DNA of 64,000 nucleotides, taken from contig NC_080055.1 in the NCBI RefSeq assembly GCF_026212465.1, positions 20,288,569 through 20,352,568 of the forward strand, read 5' to 3'. Position numbers and translations under genes: made by a program. Shown one piece after another: positions 53,395-64,000 of this stretch; the first letter of the stretch is position 1, and every line of letters begins with the position of its first letter. The notes beneath the pieces were generated by a model that worked only from the letters and a program-made list of their open reading frames with translations, was not told the DNA's origin and did no database searches. Source of the DNA: Amaranthus tricolor (taxonomy: Eukaryota > Streptophyta > Magnoliopsida > Caryophyllales > Amaranthaceae).

Positions 53395-55566
53395 CTACAA
53401 CCCCCGGCCCCTTTTGTTTTGCGCACCGGTGGATGATGATGGTGTGAACTCGTCAACCTCCGCAATGACATTAAGAGCAGGAGCTCGTCGTTGACTAGTA
53501 CGCTGATATGTGATAATCCTTTGCGGAGGCGATGGATGTGGCGGAGGAGTGTTGATGGAAGACGGGGGAACGAACGGCGACATAGTAGCGGATGTCGATG
53601 GCGATCTGGAAGACCGACCTCGAGTAGATGAACGCTGGCGGCCTCTTGTGGACCGAGAACTGGATCCTCCGGAAGAGCTACCTCTATGGGCTGAACTCCT
53701 TGGAGAAGGAGTGTGGAATGTGTCATCTACCTCGCCAATGACGGGTGGAGTCGGTTTGAGGTACTCATAACCCGCCTGACTCAATGCATCGGTCAACGAC
53801 GCGTTAATGGAGCCTAAGGTCTGAGAACATAGCCGATACCCCACGTCAACTGGCGATGTAGCGGCCCCTTGAATCGTGTCATTACATTGTATGAGTACCG
53901 ATCGGATGCGCTCAGCCTGTTTGTTATCATTATATTGTTAAAAGAGTTACTTAAAACTATTACTATTTGTTATGAGTGTTGAAAGAAAACGTACCAGTAA
54001 CGTAGATGTAGGATGGTAATGTGATCCTGGCTGCGCAAATGCGGTGTTCGTTAGGCGTAGTATGGAGATACGCCTGTACCAACTCATGTACATAACAGAG
54101 CTATGACCTGTGAAGTTATCTCCTCCAACCAATGTAGATGCTCGGTCGTTCCACGCATCTACATGCGATCTATGTCGTACGAGGTAGTTCTTGTCCCCAG
54201 TCCTCCGATCGATCGCATGTAGTTGAGGTTGGGTGTCACAGGCTTGCGGAATTACCTGCTTCAAACCGAATTGACGCATGAAACGATCCGGGAGATGTAG
54301 CTCGACGATGTCAAAGCAAATAAGAGGACAACGCGATCTCCAAATCTCGTGGCCCGATGTACATATGTGCGGTAGAGCTTCCATCTTAGCCGCTGTGTAA
54401 GGCTGCCATGTCATCTGTAATAGAAATCAATATGCTTAGTAATGTATACAATTTATTCATAACTAATACAAATAGTAAATGTTACTAACCTGCTCGTCCC
54501 GTTGTCGATCTAGTGCGTCCCTGTAGTAGACGAGAGTATGTGGGGAGTGGGATTTCGAAAGATATACGCGAAGCCAGCTGCAAACAAATAAACATTGATT
54601 AAAATTTTCATCTATCATAAAATAGTGAAATTATGAATTTGAATAGTGAATTGAGTGTTGCTACCTTACTGCCAAAGGATCCATCCCGCGCCGATGCTGT
54701 GACCCTAACATCGATTCAAAATCATCCGCGTCATCTTCCTGATCATGTTGCCCATCCGGTCGAACCGTCCGAATAATGGGCCTCCCTATATGAATGTGCT
54801 CCCATGACCATATCTGTAACAACATCAAGCATCCACCCATGTCCTTGGCACCCTTACGAGATGCTCGACATAAGTTACGATACAGATACGCTAGGGTAAC
54901 ACTTCCCCAACTGTACTCATCTACGCGCTCCAAGTCTCCCAGTAGAGGGAGATAGATCAACTGTACCGAGTCGCCGCTCTTGTCCGGAAACAAGATGCAT
55001 CCAAACAGGTACAAGATGTAAGCTCGGGCATGTCTGTCAACCGTCACATCATCTGCATCATCCTCAAGCGCGCTAAAATGCTGTCGTAGCCAAGTCAGCT
55101 TCAATGACGATCCAACGATGATCTTCGGCTGTGAGGGGTCTTGAGGGTTTTCCGGCCAAACCCCTAGCAGCTCATGTACTAATGCTGGCCAATTTCCCTC
55201 CCCATGACCAATGACTGCTTGTCCTTCAACCGGCAGTCCCATGATAACTGCCACATCTTGCAACGTGATCGTTGCCTCGCCAACTGTGAGGTGGAAGGTA
55301 TGTGTCTCCGGCCTCCATCTCTCCACCAATGCAGTGATAAGAGCTCGATCGAGCTCTAAGCCCCCGCCCAACAACCGGTGAATGTATCTGAAAACAGCTA
55401 GCTCGACTACGTCTAATACCCTGTCATCCACCTCCCACCGTAACGTACTCGCCTGGTAGTGCTGACGAGTAACCAATTGGGCAGTGGAGCCCTCCCACGC
55501 AGCTACGCTCCTGTGTGTCGCCTGAAGCGTAAGCACTGATGGATCAACTGGGCCCGGCATCGCCAT
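53395..55566 (-). CDS. Plant mobile domain (PMD, MAIN-like) protein, 4 exons, 643 aa
   Basis: Exons in transcript order: 54665-55566, 54490-54577, 53995-54414, 53916-53395. All introns are GT-AG and phases agree, giving 644 codons with the stop. The N-terminus MAMPGPVDPSVLTLQATHRS is typical of the PMD family (annotated as MAIN-like or 'phosphatase 7 long form' proteins). PMD blocks follow: LDRALITALVERWRPETHTF (about residue 76), TITLQDVAVIMGLPVEGQAV, WLRQHF, a middle domain to about residue 300, and FMRQFGLKQVIP in exon 3. The C-terminal 150 residues are Ser/Arg/Pro-rich and look disordered. Host MAIN/MAIL proteins act in the nucleus in silencing and genome stability; others ride transposons. 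This one lies inside TIRs with a target duplication, so it is element-borne. The frame is fully intact, suggesting recent activity or selection. The start is the first ATG of the long open exon. Confidence 0.88.
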
Positions 55567-56312
55567 GATCGCTATTACGTGTTTTTCATCGCCATAAGTG
55601 TTATAAAAATCATAAAAATATCATGACTTCCCTCGCATTATCCAAATTTGCAACCAATTCAACATGTTTTTCAATGGGATAATGATCTTTCATGTGATAT
55701 CTCCACCAATTTGCTACCAATTTGCAACCAATATCATGACTTCCTCATTCCAATACACTATAACGGGAAGTGTAAATTTGAATACAAGAATTTGTGATAT
55801 TAAGGTATTAGAACACTTATTAGAAAGTTCATTACAAATATAAAAGCTAAAAATACCATGAATATATATACTAAAACCATTAAACTAACCCTACAAAGTA
55901 ATAAACTTTCATTGAAGCATTTCATCAAACACTTTATATGCATACAAACCAAATCCTAAAATTCAACTATAAATGTGTAAAATGTAAGCTTAAATCATGA
56001 AAACAAGAGAATGTAATAAACAATCAATGTATTTATAACTTCAATTGAAAACAATAATGAACAAAATATTCAATTTGCAAATTGAAATAAATTAGGGTTA
56101 TGTTATTACCTTAAATGATGATGAATATGAACAAGTAAAGAAGGAGAAGATGAGAATGTAGTTGATTAATTTAGTTAAATGAGAGAAATTGTGAATATGA
56201 AGTAAATGAGAATTGAAGAATTTTTTTTTTAGATAACCAGCAGCAGCGAAGGGAAGGAAGCAAATGAAATGAGTGAAGAAAAAGAACAGATACTGCCGTT
56301 TTGTACACGTAT

Positions 56313-56443
56313 AAAACCGCCACTTCAAGTGGCGGTTTAACCAAATTTTTTTTTTTTAAAAAAAAAAAAAATTACCAAACCGCCATTTCATCTGGCGATT
56401 TTCTTCAATTCCCTAAACAAAACTGCTACCTCAAGTAGCGGTT
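56313..56443. repeat. Cluster of three GC-rich palindromes, right subterminal
   Basis: Palindromes at about 56313-56339, 56376-56402 and 56419-56443, of the same AAACCGCCA design as the left cluster. The last has mutated arms (AAACTGCTA). They lie just upstream of the PMD gene and inside the right TIR. Confidence 0.8.
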
Positions 56444-56481
56444 ATATTAAAAATTAAAAAAAAATTTTTTTTTCAAAATAA

Positions 56482-56572
56482 TCCTACGTGGACGGTAAAG
56501 TGGGAATTACTTTCCCATTTTAAGAAAAGTGGGAATTATTTTTTTATTTTGCAATATTGTGGAAATAGACTC
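56482..56572. repeat. Right TIR of the Mutator-like element
   Basis: Inverted partner of 51712-51801. Confidence 0.85.
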
Positions 56573-56581
56573 AGAAAATGC

Positions 56582-57086
56582 GCATAGAATCAATTTTTTT
56601 TTAAATTTTTTGTAAATTTAAAATATGGACCGACTGGTCTTTATAAATACTTCTCAATTAAGAATTTATGATTTAAAAAAACGTGTCATCATGATTGCGG
56701 GGCGGTTCTCAAGTCTCAAACCCAAAAAGGGTAAAACAAAAAGCGATCTTTTAGAGCACTAATCTTACTATTATTACATTCATCTGACAATTATAAATTA
56801 TTTAGGCGGTCTTAAAATTCCTTTTTTTTTTTTTTTTTTTTTTTTTTCCGTTTTTTCTCTTATTTTCTTTTTGTTTTCCTGAAAATCATTTATTTCTCTT
56901 TCTCTCTCCTCTTCTCTCCTATCGCTCTATCGAATTCTTTCGTTAATGGCGATCTGAGAGAGGAAGAGAACCTCTCTAAACCAGCACTTATAGTTCCTAA
57001 ACCCGCCATATTTTGCTTTAGGGTTTTTGTGCTGATTTTTTTGATTTTTTTATCCTTCAATATCTTAATTTACCGATTCAAGGATA
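56582..57086. promoter_or_regulatory. Promoter and 5' leader region of GCS
   Basis: Between the transposon and the GCS start codon lies a long T-run (about 56820-56847) followed by a CT-rich leader ('tctctttctctctcctcttc', near 56892) typical of plant 5' UTRs. No clear TATA box was picked out. Confidence 0.45.
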
Positions 57087-60000
57087 ATGTCGGCATTGGA
57101 AACCTTCGATTCGTTATTATTTGCTGCAAATCGAGCTTGCCTTAGTTTTATTGGTATCTTTATCCAGATCCAGGTTTGTTTTTCTTTTCTGTTCTTAATT
57201 TGCTGAATTTTGTTATTTTTGAAATTCGAATATTTGAAGATGTTTGATTTAGTGATGCAATTAGAAATGTTATAATGGTTGTTTTTTTTAGAATTTTCTT
57301 GAATGTTGCAAGTTTGGATGTTATGATAAGGTTTGTTTGCTTTCTAATTGTAGCTGGAATTATGAATTTATTATTTTTTAAATTTGAGTTTTTAGGTGTG
57401 CTAGGCTGTTTTAAAGATAGGCTTCTGGCGCACTAATTTTTCTACAAATGTATGTAGAAAATATATTGAGTTTGTGGGTGAGACTAGAAAGTAAGATATA
57501 GGACTACTGATAAAAATGCATTGAAATAAGTGGGATAGCCAAGAAAGAACATTGTGGCAAATTTTGAGTTTGATAGTGTTTAAGGTCTATTGGTGAAAAT
57601 AAGTATTGTTGAGTTTGATTTGTCTTTTTTTTCTTAACGGTATACAAGCTCATATCACTTCATTAAGGCTAATGTATGCGAGAAGTTTTGTTCTTTTATG
57701 GCAAAAGCTATTTTCCTTGCTGTTAGACTCAAAATGATAAAAATATAAGGCATATTGTTATAGGAGTAAAAGAAATAAATTTTACTTGAGGCAAACTTGG
57801 TGGGACTGACAAAATAGTATAGGGGCAAAATCAATGGGGACAGTGGGAGTATTGTTTGGCATGAAACTTGGATGGATTACCTGTCCTTCTATTATAAATA
57901 TAGTGTAAGTTAATTAGGAAATGATATGATGGATGATTGATAGGGACATCATAGAGGGTTGAGATAAGGAATGCTGTTGAGGGTGTCATGGTTCTTCTTT
58001 GACCAATAGGGGAAAATTTTGTGGAATAATGTTCTCTGTAACGATGTTGTTTTGGTTATATAATGGGATTGTATTAGCATTTGACCATTATATTTGTGGG
58101 ATAGTATAGGTAGTCTATTGTGAACGATCAATCTTTTACAAAAACTCAATGGAGTCTTTCATCTCTAATCTCAATGGAAGTGTTAAGTTTGAGTTGTAGT
58201 GGTGGATCTAAAAGATTAAAGATGCAATTATAATCCAACATCAAGTATATATATGATTTTACAACCCAAAAACTAACTCAACTTCACTATTACTTAAAGT
58301 TGAGGATAATGGCTGTTATGGTCCTCTCGGTCTATATTTTAGTTACAATGTGCTAAAGAACCTATACACTAAGGTTGTGATACGGTGATGCGTGCGGGCA
58401 CTATGATCGAGTCACATGATCGCACCCTTTTTTTGCCAACTCCGCTTAGATCGACTATACAATCAAGTCAATATATATGGCCTGTAGACTGCATATGTAA
58501 TAAAACAAATTTGTAGCTTTGGATATGTTTATCATATGATCTATTGTCATTGCCATTTTATTGCCATCGGCTATTTCATGTAGTTGTACCTTTAATTCTT
58601 GCTCTTGTCACAACACAAATGATCTTCTATTTGTATTGATGGTTGTGTAATTCCCTGCTGGTTTTTCAGTCTTAGCAAATTTGTAGGAACATTTGCCTTT
58701 TGATGTCGATCTCAACATGTTTCTTTCTTGTGTTGTTTGACTATGGATGACATCTTTAAATTTTCGTTGTTAATTGCTGCAGGGATGTTTGATCTGTTTA
58801 ACTCTAGCTTTAGGATGGGCTTGTGCTGCCTATGTGAGGTACTGGATACTGATATATGAATGAAATGATTTATGGATATTGATGTTCAACATTTCTTGAC
58901 TGGGGTTTGGGGGACTTGAGACATTGTTTTCTTCTTGTAGGAATAGAGAAATCAAACGCATGGAAAATGAGATGAGACGTGGAAATGACTTTGCTTTCCT
59001 TTGTCATGACATCAATGAGCTTGAGCACTCCAATCAGGTTAATTTGCCAAGAGTCACAGTTGTTATGCCTTTAAAAGGATTTGGAGAGCACAATTTGCTT
59101 AATTGGAGAAGTCAGGTGCGAATCTTTAGGTGACTATTTACTTTTTTCCTTTTTGGGTAGTACTCCCTGTGTCTCTATGAGTTTGCCAATATTTCTATTT
59201 AGTTCGTCCTTTTTACTTTGCACAATTTCTATTATGGTTAATATCTCCACCTATTTCTTTAATTCTTATCCATACATTTTTTCTTATTTTCTCTCACTTT
59301 TAATCCTATCCACACAATTTTGATTGTTCCTACTATTTCTTAATCTTTGTGCCACTTGTTGAAATTTCATGGGGATCGAGAGTATTTGTTTTTTATACTG
59401 TCAGTAGATTCTATGCTAATCTGGCAATTGAGAGGCTGTTGTCATCTTCTTCCATCTCTCTTTCCTCAACGTTTTTTTTTGGCTGAGCAATATATTCTAC
59501 TATGATGCTAAGTTCCATTCTTAACAAAGCTTAGTCTGTTACTTTTAAATCTTTGTTCGGGTATTTCAAAATTACAATGGTTTGATCGTTTCTGCCTTCT
59601 CATGTTATTTTCTTTTTATTGTTCATCGACGGTGATGAATATTGTGTGGGGCGTATACCTCATAGAAGAGTCTGCCATTTCTCGACTTCTTTTTTATGGC
59701 AAGATGAGATGAACTGCATATTGACAACTTTTTTGATGTATGTTTCCGTACAGATTACAACCCTATATGGTGGGCCTGTGGAGTTCCTTTTTATTGTAGA
59801 AAGCACTGAAGACCCAGCATATCATGCTGTATCTAGACTTTTAAAAGATTTTCAGGTATTAAACATATACTTGATTTCCTTAATTGGAAGTACTATATTG
59901 GATACTTAGTAAGGTTTAGAGCACCTGCCAGTCGCCTGCTACTGCATTTAATATTTTGTGATTGATATGTTTTGACACTTTTTTTAATCTCAATATGTTT

Positions 60001-62115
60001 TGACTATCGATCTAACATATAATGGTGGAAGATCATGGGTGTTTTGTATCTTATTTTCTCTTCAATTGCAGTTGAAATTTTTGTGGATGTGAACTTATGT
60101 GGATGTACCAGTGATAGCCTTATGCTGCATTTCATGGATCTTGTTGCTGTTAGAGGAATGTTGTATGTTATATCCTAATCCTAACTAGTTAGTAATGTGA
60201 CAGGATGAAGTTGATGCAAAGATTATTGTGGCTGGCTTTTCCACTACATGCAGTCAGAAGATTCACAATCAGCTTGTAAGTTATTTGGCTCTAATTTTCC
60301 CTTTGAGCAGAAGTGGTCTTTTTTCCCCCCCTTTTTATTGCTATTTGGTCACCTGGACTCATATTATGCTTGGGAGTTGGTAGCATTTGTTGCGCGAGCA
60401 GATATTCAATATTCAAGTGTAGTTTACCTTATCCATGTTGATATTTTTGGTTTTACTTTAGTGTCGTTTTGATGACTCCTCTTTTCATTTACGGTTATAT
60501 ATTTCTCCGTTTTTTTTTTCCATCTACATTTGGTAACTATTACATGTAGTTGATCTAATTCTTCTTTGTCCATCAGCTGCATATATATTGAAGTTGGACA
60601 ACACTTTCAAGTTGAGAACTTGCTTAAGTTTCACAGATTTACTTGTAGTGGGCTTTGGCTTTTGTTTGTTTTATAGTTTTTACTTCATGAATAAATGTAT
60701 TACTTTATTCCTTCTTCCTGCAAGTCGTAAATGGAGTATAATCTCTGAAAGATTATATGATTATGTTATACTATGGTGTCTTTCTAATAATTCATAATAG
60801 AATTATTTCTAATATATTTCAAAAAACACCTTTGAACTAAGTTCAAGAGATCATCAATCATGAACCATGTACTATGACTGTAAAACCAGTCAAACAAACC
60901 TGATGGACAACTTCAAGGTATAAGGCATTGACCGTCAGTTAGCGGTTAAGACCTCTTTACAGAAACTGAAAGCACCTGAAAAGGGGACACTATTTTTAGA
61001 GCTCCAATTATGGGCTAAGCAATATCACTTTTCCTGGTTTTATCTGTTTAGCATATGATCTTTTTGAAATCTTTTAAGTGCCCCATGCTTAATTCACAAG
61101 CTAAAGTAGCCTTTTGTTCTTTTCTTTCTCAGGTTGGTGCAGAAAAGATGCATAAAGATAGCAAGTATATACTATTTCTTGATGATGATGTTAGACTGCA
61201 CCCAGGATCAATAGGTGGTCTCACTGCTGAAATGATAAAAAAACCTGAGGTACATATTTGGCTCTGACTGTATACTTTAAAAATGTCTTCTCATCTAGGT
61301 TTCATGTTCCAGTTCTCAACGCTTTTTTATACCTATAGTCAATTACTCTTCTATTCCCATGAGATTACCATATGGACCCAAGATATAAATGAGGGCTTTT
61401 TTGGGTCAAGGGTCTAAGGGAGTGGAGGGAGTGTTAAGTCTACGGGTATTACTTTAGTTCTCTTGACTTTGTAGATACAATGCTTATCAATAGCTAGAGG
61501 GCATGATTCTTTCTGTTCTTAGCCCTCTTTTTATACACCTCTGTGTGTCTTTCTAATATAAATTTTTATGTCTTGTTGCCATATTTATGACTTGCTATAT
61601 TGACTTATTTTCCAATGTGCTCAGATTTTTATTCAAACTGGATATCCACTTGACTTACCTTCTGGGAGCTTAGGAAGTTACTGTATATATGAATATCATA
61701 TGGTATGTGCTATGCGAACTGTTACTTTCATCTATTATTAAATTTAAACAAAGAATATTGTAGTTTGTAGATGACGAGGATATTGTCTTCTCTGTATTAA
61801 TGAATATCTTTGTTGTTACTCTTACTTTTGGGGTTCCGATTATTTAGTGTACATAATTAATCACATATTTATATATTGCAGCCTTGTTCTATGGGTTTTG
61901 CTACTGGTGGGAGAACATACTTTCTATGGGGTGGGTGCATGATGGTACGTTGCTACAGAATCCTGAACTGTTCACGTAGATTACATTTTTATCTTTTCCT
62001 GATTTCCTACAATCTCAGATGCACGCTGATGATTTTAGAAACGACAATTATGGTGTAGTCTCAGAACTTCGAGATGGTGGATATTCTGATGATATGACTC
62101 TTGCAGCTATTTCTG
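57087..62115 (+). CDS. GCS: Ceramide glucosyltransferase, first nine exons (gene continues past the window)
   Basis: GT21-family enzyme that transfers glucose from UDP-glucose to ceramide, the first step to glucosylceramides, in the ER/Golgi membrane. Exons: 57087-57173, 58783-58838, 58941-59115, 59754-59855, 60204-60275, 61133-61249, 61625-61702, 61882-61944, 62019-62115; all introns GT-AG with matching phases, about 282 residues. Residues 9-47 give the N-terminal membrane anchor. Catalytic blocks: PRVTVVMPLKGFGEHNLLNW, EFLFIVESTEDPAYHAVSRL, the LFLDDDVRLHPGS acidic motif (D2), the IFIQTGYPLDLPSGSLGSY block, MPCSMGFATGGRTYFLWGG, and GGYSDDMTLAA (D3). The closing (Q/R)xxRW-like motif and C-terminal membrane segments must be in later exons, which I could not find before 64000. 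No coding damage is visible. The start is the ATG of MSALETFDSLLFAANRA, matching the family N-terminus. Confidence 0.95.
59163..59382. mobile_element. Stowaway-like MITE (220 bp) in GCS intron 3
   Basis: Ends CTCCCTGTGTCTCTATGAG and, inverted, CTCTCGATCCCCATGAAAT, flanked by TA (59161-59162 and 59383-59384). Confidence 0.8.
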
Positions 62116-64000
62116 GTAATGCATTTAAACTATTACAAACTTAACGTTTCTGTTGGTTATATTGATACTATAAACTTTGCACATCTGTTGGTAGTATTGT
62201 TATTTTAATAACCTTTTCCTACCCCTGGAGTTCTGAAATATGTTTTTTTTTGTTTTTGTATGTTCTCATTGTTTGAGCTTTGAACCTTTGACTTACCTAG
62301 TGTATTGCAGTTAGCAGTCTCCGTATTAGTAAGATTTTTGTATTGGAAGACATGAACTAGTTATGTTATTTTATGAAGCTGTAAGCTCAACTTGTCTTAT
62401 ATTGTCATAGTTCCTCTGGTTTTAATGGTTGCTACAATACCGTTTTTTATGTTATCAAATGCATAATTTAATCTTTAATATCTTTAATTTTATATGGTAA
62501 AAAGTGCTAAAAAGTTAATATCATGAAAATATGCATTAAGACGAATCAAACCAGATTCCATTTGTTTATATTTTACTTTATACATTGATAAGTATATGCC
62601 TAATAACTAATAAGATCATTTGATCAACAAATGCAATGACCAACTATTAGAGATCAGTCTGGAAGTAGTATTTCCTTTGATCAAGGAAAATTATGTAGTG
62701 GATCAGAAATTCTTTAACAGTGGGCATAGGATGGCCCACCTAAAGAAGAAAAATCAATATGCAACTTCTTACTATTTTGTAGCTGGCTTCCCAACTATTT
62801 TAAGGATATCTTGTGATCATTTCCGTATGTCTGCATTTAATTTACATGTCCTTTCTCTCTAGACTCAATTTCCTTTATCTGATGTTTCATGTTGCTCTTC
62901 TGTTGAATGTTTGTACTTTGTATTGTCAAAATGTGAACTTTTTGATCAAAGATATGGACATCATAAAATAATTTGACTTTACAGTTAGCAAAATTGTTCA
63001 TTGTTCAGTGTTCAGTATGACGTTGATAATGCGTGTACCTTGTAAGTAAACAAGGCATGCACCTTGTGAGTTTTGAGTAAATACGATTCCTTGGTAGTTT
63101 GAACTAAATTGGATACTAATTAAGCTACAATTATGTGTTTTACTTTAAACTATTTGGCTAGACTTTATACAAGTTTGATGTCAAGTCAACGCCAGAGTGC
63201 TACTTATGCTCTAAATAGGGGGTCGAGGTAGTTTAGTGAATTGTTGCTTAGTTCTCATAGAAGCTATATTACTCTGATCCTCCATTTTCGTCGGCTTACG
63301 ACACTTTCACGTCATTCTTTCGCCATTAAAGCTTCCGTTTTTCTTCAATTTTTCTTCTGCTTTAGAGATGAAGAAGTAAAAGGGTTGAAGCAATGAAGAA
63401 GAAAGGCTTTGGAACATGTCAAAAGTTTGAATCTTGAATAATCAGAGAAAAAAAAAGAAGATGAAAGGAAGTAGTATTGATTTTTGATGAAGATGAAGGG
63501 TTAGTAGTACAGGAAAGAAGAATAGGAAAGATGAGTTAGAAGGAAAATAAAGGGTTAGTACTTAGTAGTGGAGTAGTACATAGGCTGTAAGACAGCTGTA
63601 TAGCTTTTACAAGCTTCTGACAAAGCTTAGATGTTTTACATTTTTATAAACTAAAAAGTACTTCTATTTTTTTCTTTACTTTTTTACTTTTTTACTTTTT
63701 TTACTTTTTTAATTTTGCTACTTTTTCTTTAATAGATTATAGTTTTTTAAATTGATGAAATACTACCTATAATAATCTCTATGTTCCCTTTTGTTTGTCC
63801 AACTGCTACTACTAATAATAATATTTTAAGTATATTTATGCCATATCCCCATACGTATATCCAATATTAGGACGGTGTCTGCATATCCTAGAATTCCAAA
63901 ATGCCGTACCGGATTTTAGGATCCATACCCATATCTGATATCCTGACCCGAGTTCAAGTTACAGGGTAGAAGCAGTATCTGCATGGAGTGTTGAAAGAAT
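62116..64000 (+). other. GCS intron 9 (start), no further exon found
   Basis: The exon 9 donor at 62116 opens an intron running to the window edge. I searched for the next exon (expected to encode a region following the D3 motif) and saw none. The DNA is AT-rich, with a possible short MITE near 62406-62596 and poly-T/'ctttt' runs at 63660-63720. Confidence 0.6.

Larger units (their letters stand above)
51712..56572 (-). mobile_element. Mutator-like TIR element carrying a plant mobile domain gene (4,861 bp)
   Basis: A perfect 9-bp target duplication AGAAAATGC (51703-51711 and 56573-56581) is the Mutator signature. TIRs of about 85-90 bp: the left end reads GATCTAATTCCCAGAATATT, the inverted right end GAGTCTATTTCCACAATATT, and both go on through 'attcccact', 'gggaaagta' and the 'taccgtccacgt' block. 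Inside the TIRs are palindrome clusters with AAACCGCCA arms, then the four-exon PMD gene (53395-55566) and a nested second TIR element (52116-53307). No MURA-type transposase, SWIM or Ulp1 protease frame was found. Confidence 0.9.

Noticed and set aside
53361..53770. Alternative frames on both strands over the PMD last exon
   Set aside because: The spliced PMD frame continues through this exon with matching phase; the others are shadows of its Ser/Arg-rich codons.

Overview
The window is nuclear DNA from a plant, almost certainly a eudicot. It carries spliced plant genes (Mediator subunit MED18 and ceramide glucosyltransferase) with canonical GT-AG introns, set in AT-rich sequence full of plant transposable elements: Ty1/copia, RTE-type LINE, PIF/Harbinger, Mutator-like, hAT and Stowaway families. 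The species cannot be fixed from the sequence; Caryophyllales is only an impression.

Three host genes are well supported or plausible. (1) A small unrecognised three-exon gene at 269-3995 (+), predicted 98 aa. (2) MED18 at 7405-24928 (-), five exons, 218 aa. Its introns are greatly enlarged: intron 1 is 4.6 kb and intron 2 is 12.0 kb, and both are filled with mobile DNA. (3) The first nine exons of a ceramide glucosyltransferase gene (GCS) at 57087-62115 (+), which runs off the right edge. Between them lie a MAPKK6-like exon fragment (about 35833-35990) and the possible 5' end of an unidentified gene (about 34870-35421).

Mobile DNA by region. 10900-18560, inside MED18 intron 2: a copia element with an LTR, gag and partial RT/RNase H, joined tail to tail to an inverted copy of itself (arms of 3.1-3.5 kb, spacer about 0.94 kb). 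One arm has a 695-bp MITE and the other keeps the empty site. 19739-25975: Stowaway, hAT, Mutator-type and other TIR elements. 27354-31353: a complete 4,000-bp PIF/Harbinger element with a TTA target duplication and both genes broken, plus its internally deleted, inverted derivative at 34042-34850. 32596-33240 and 36014-37230: copia remnants. 37345-37895: a LINE endonuclease fragment. 38130-40354: Stowaway and other MITEs. 44694-49648: a copia element with LTRs 197/198 identical, a 5-bp TSD, PBS and PPT, but a reading frame broken by four stops and one deletion.

The most unusual object is 51712-56572: a 4,861-bp Mutator-like element with TIRs and a perfect 9-bp TSD. Its only recognisable gene is an intact, four-exon plant mobile domain (PMD/MAIN-like) gene of 643 aa. 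Clusters of short palindromes with AAACCGCCA arms lie just inside both ends. A second TIR element (52116-53307, 203-bp TIRs with 3 mismatches, own 9-bp TSD) is nested in it. No RNA genes, CRISPR arrays or bacterial features were seen.
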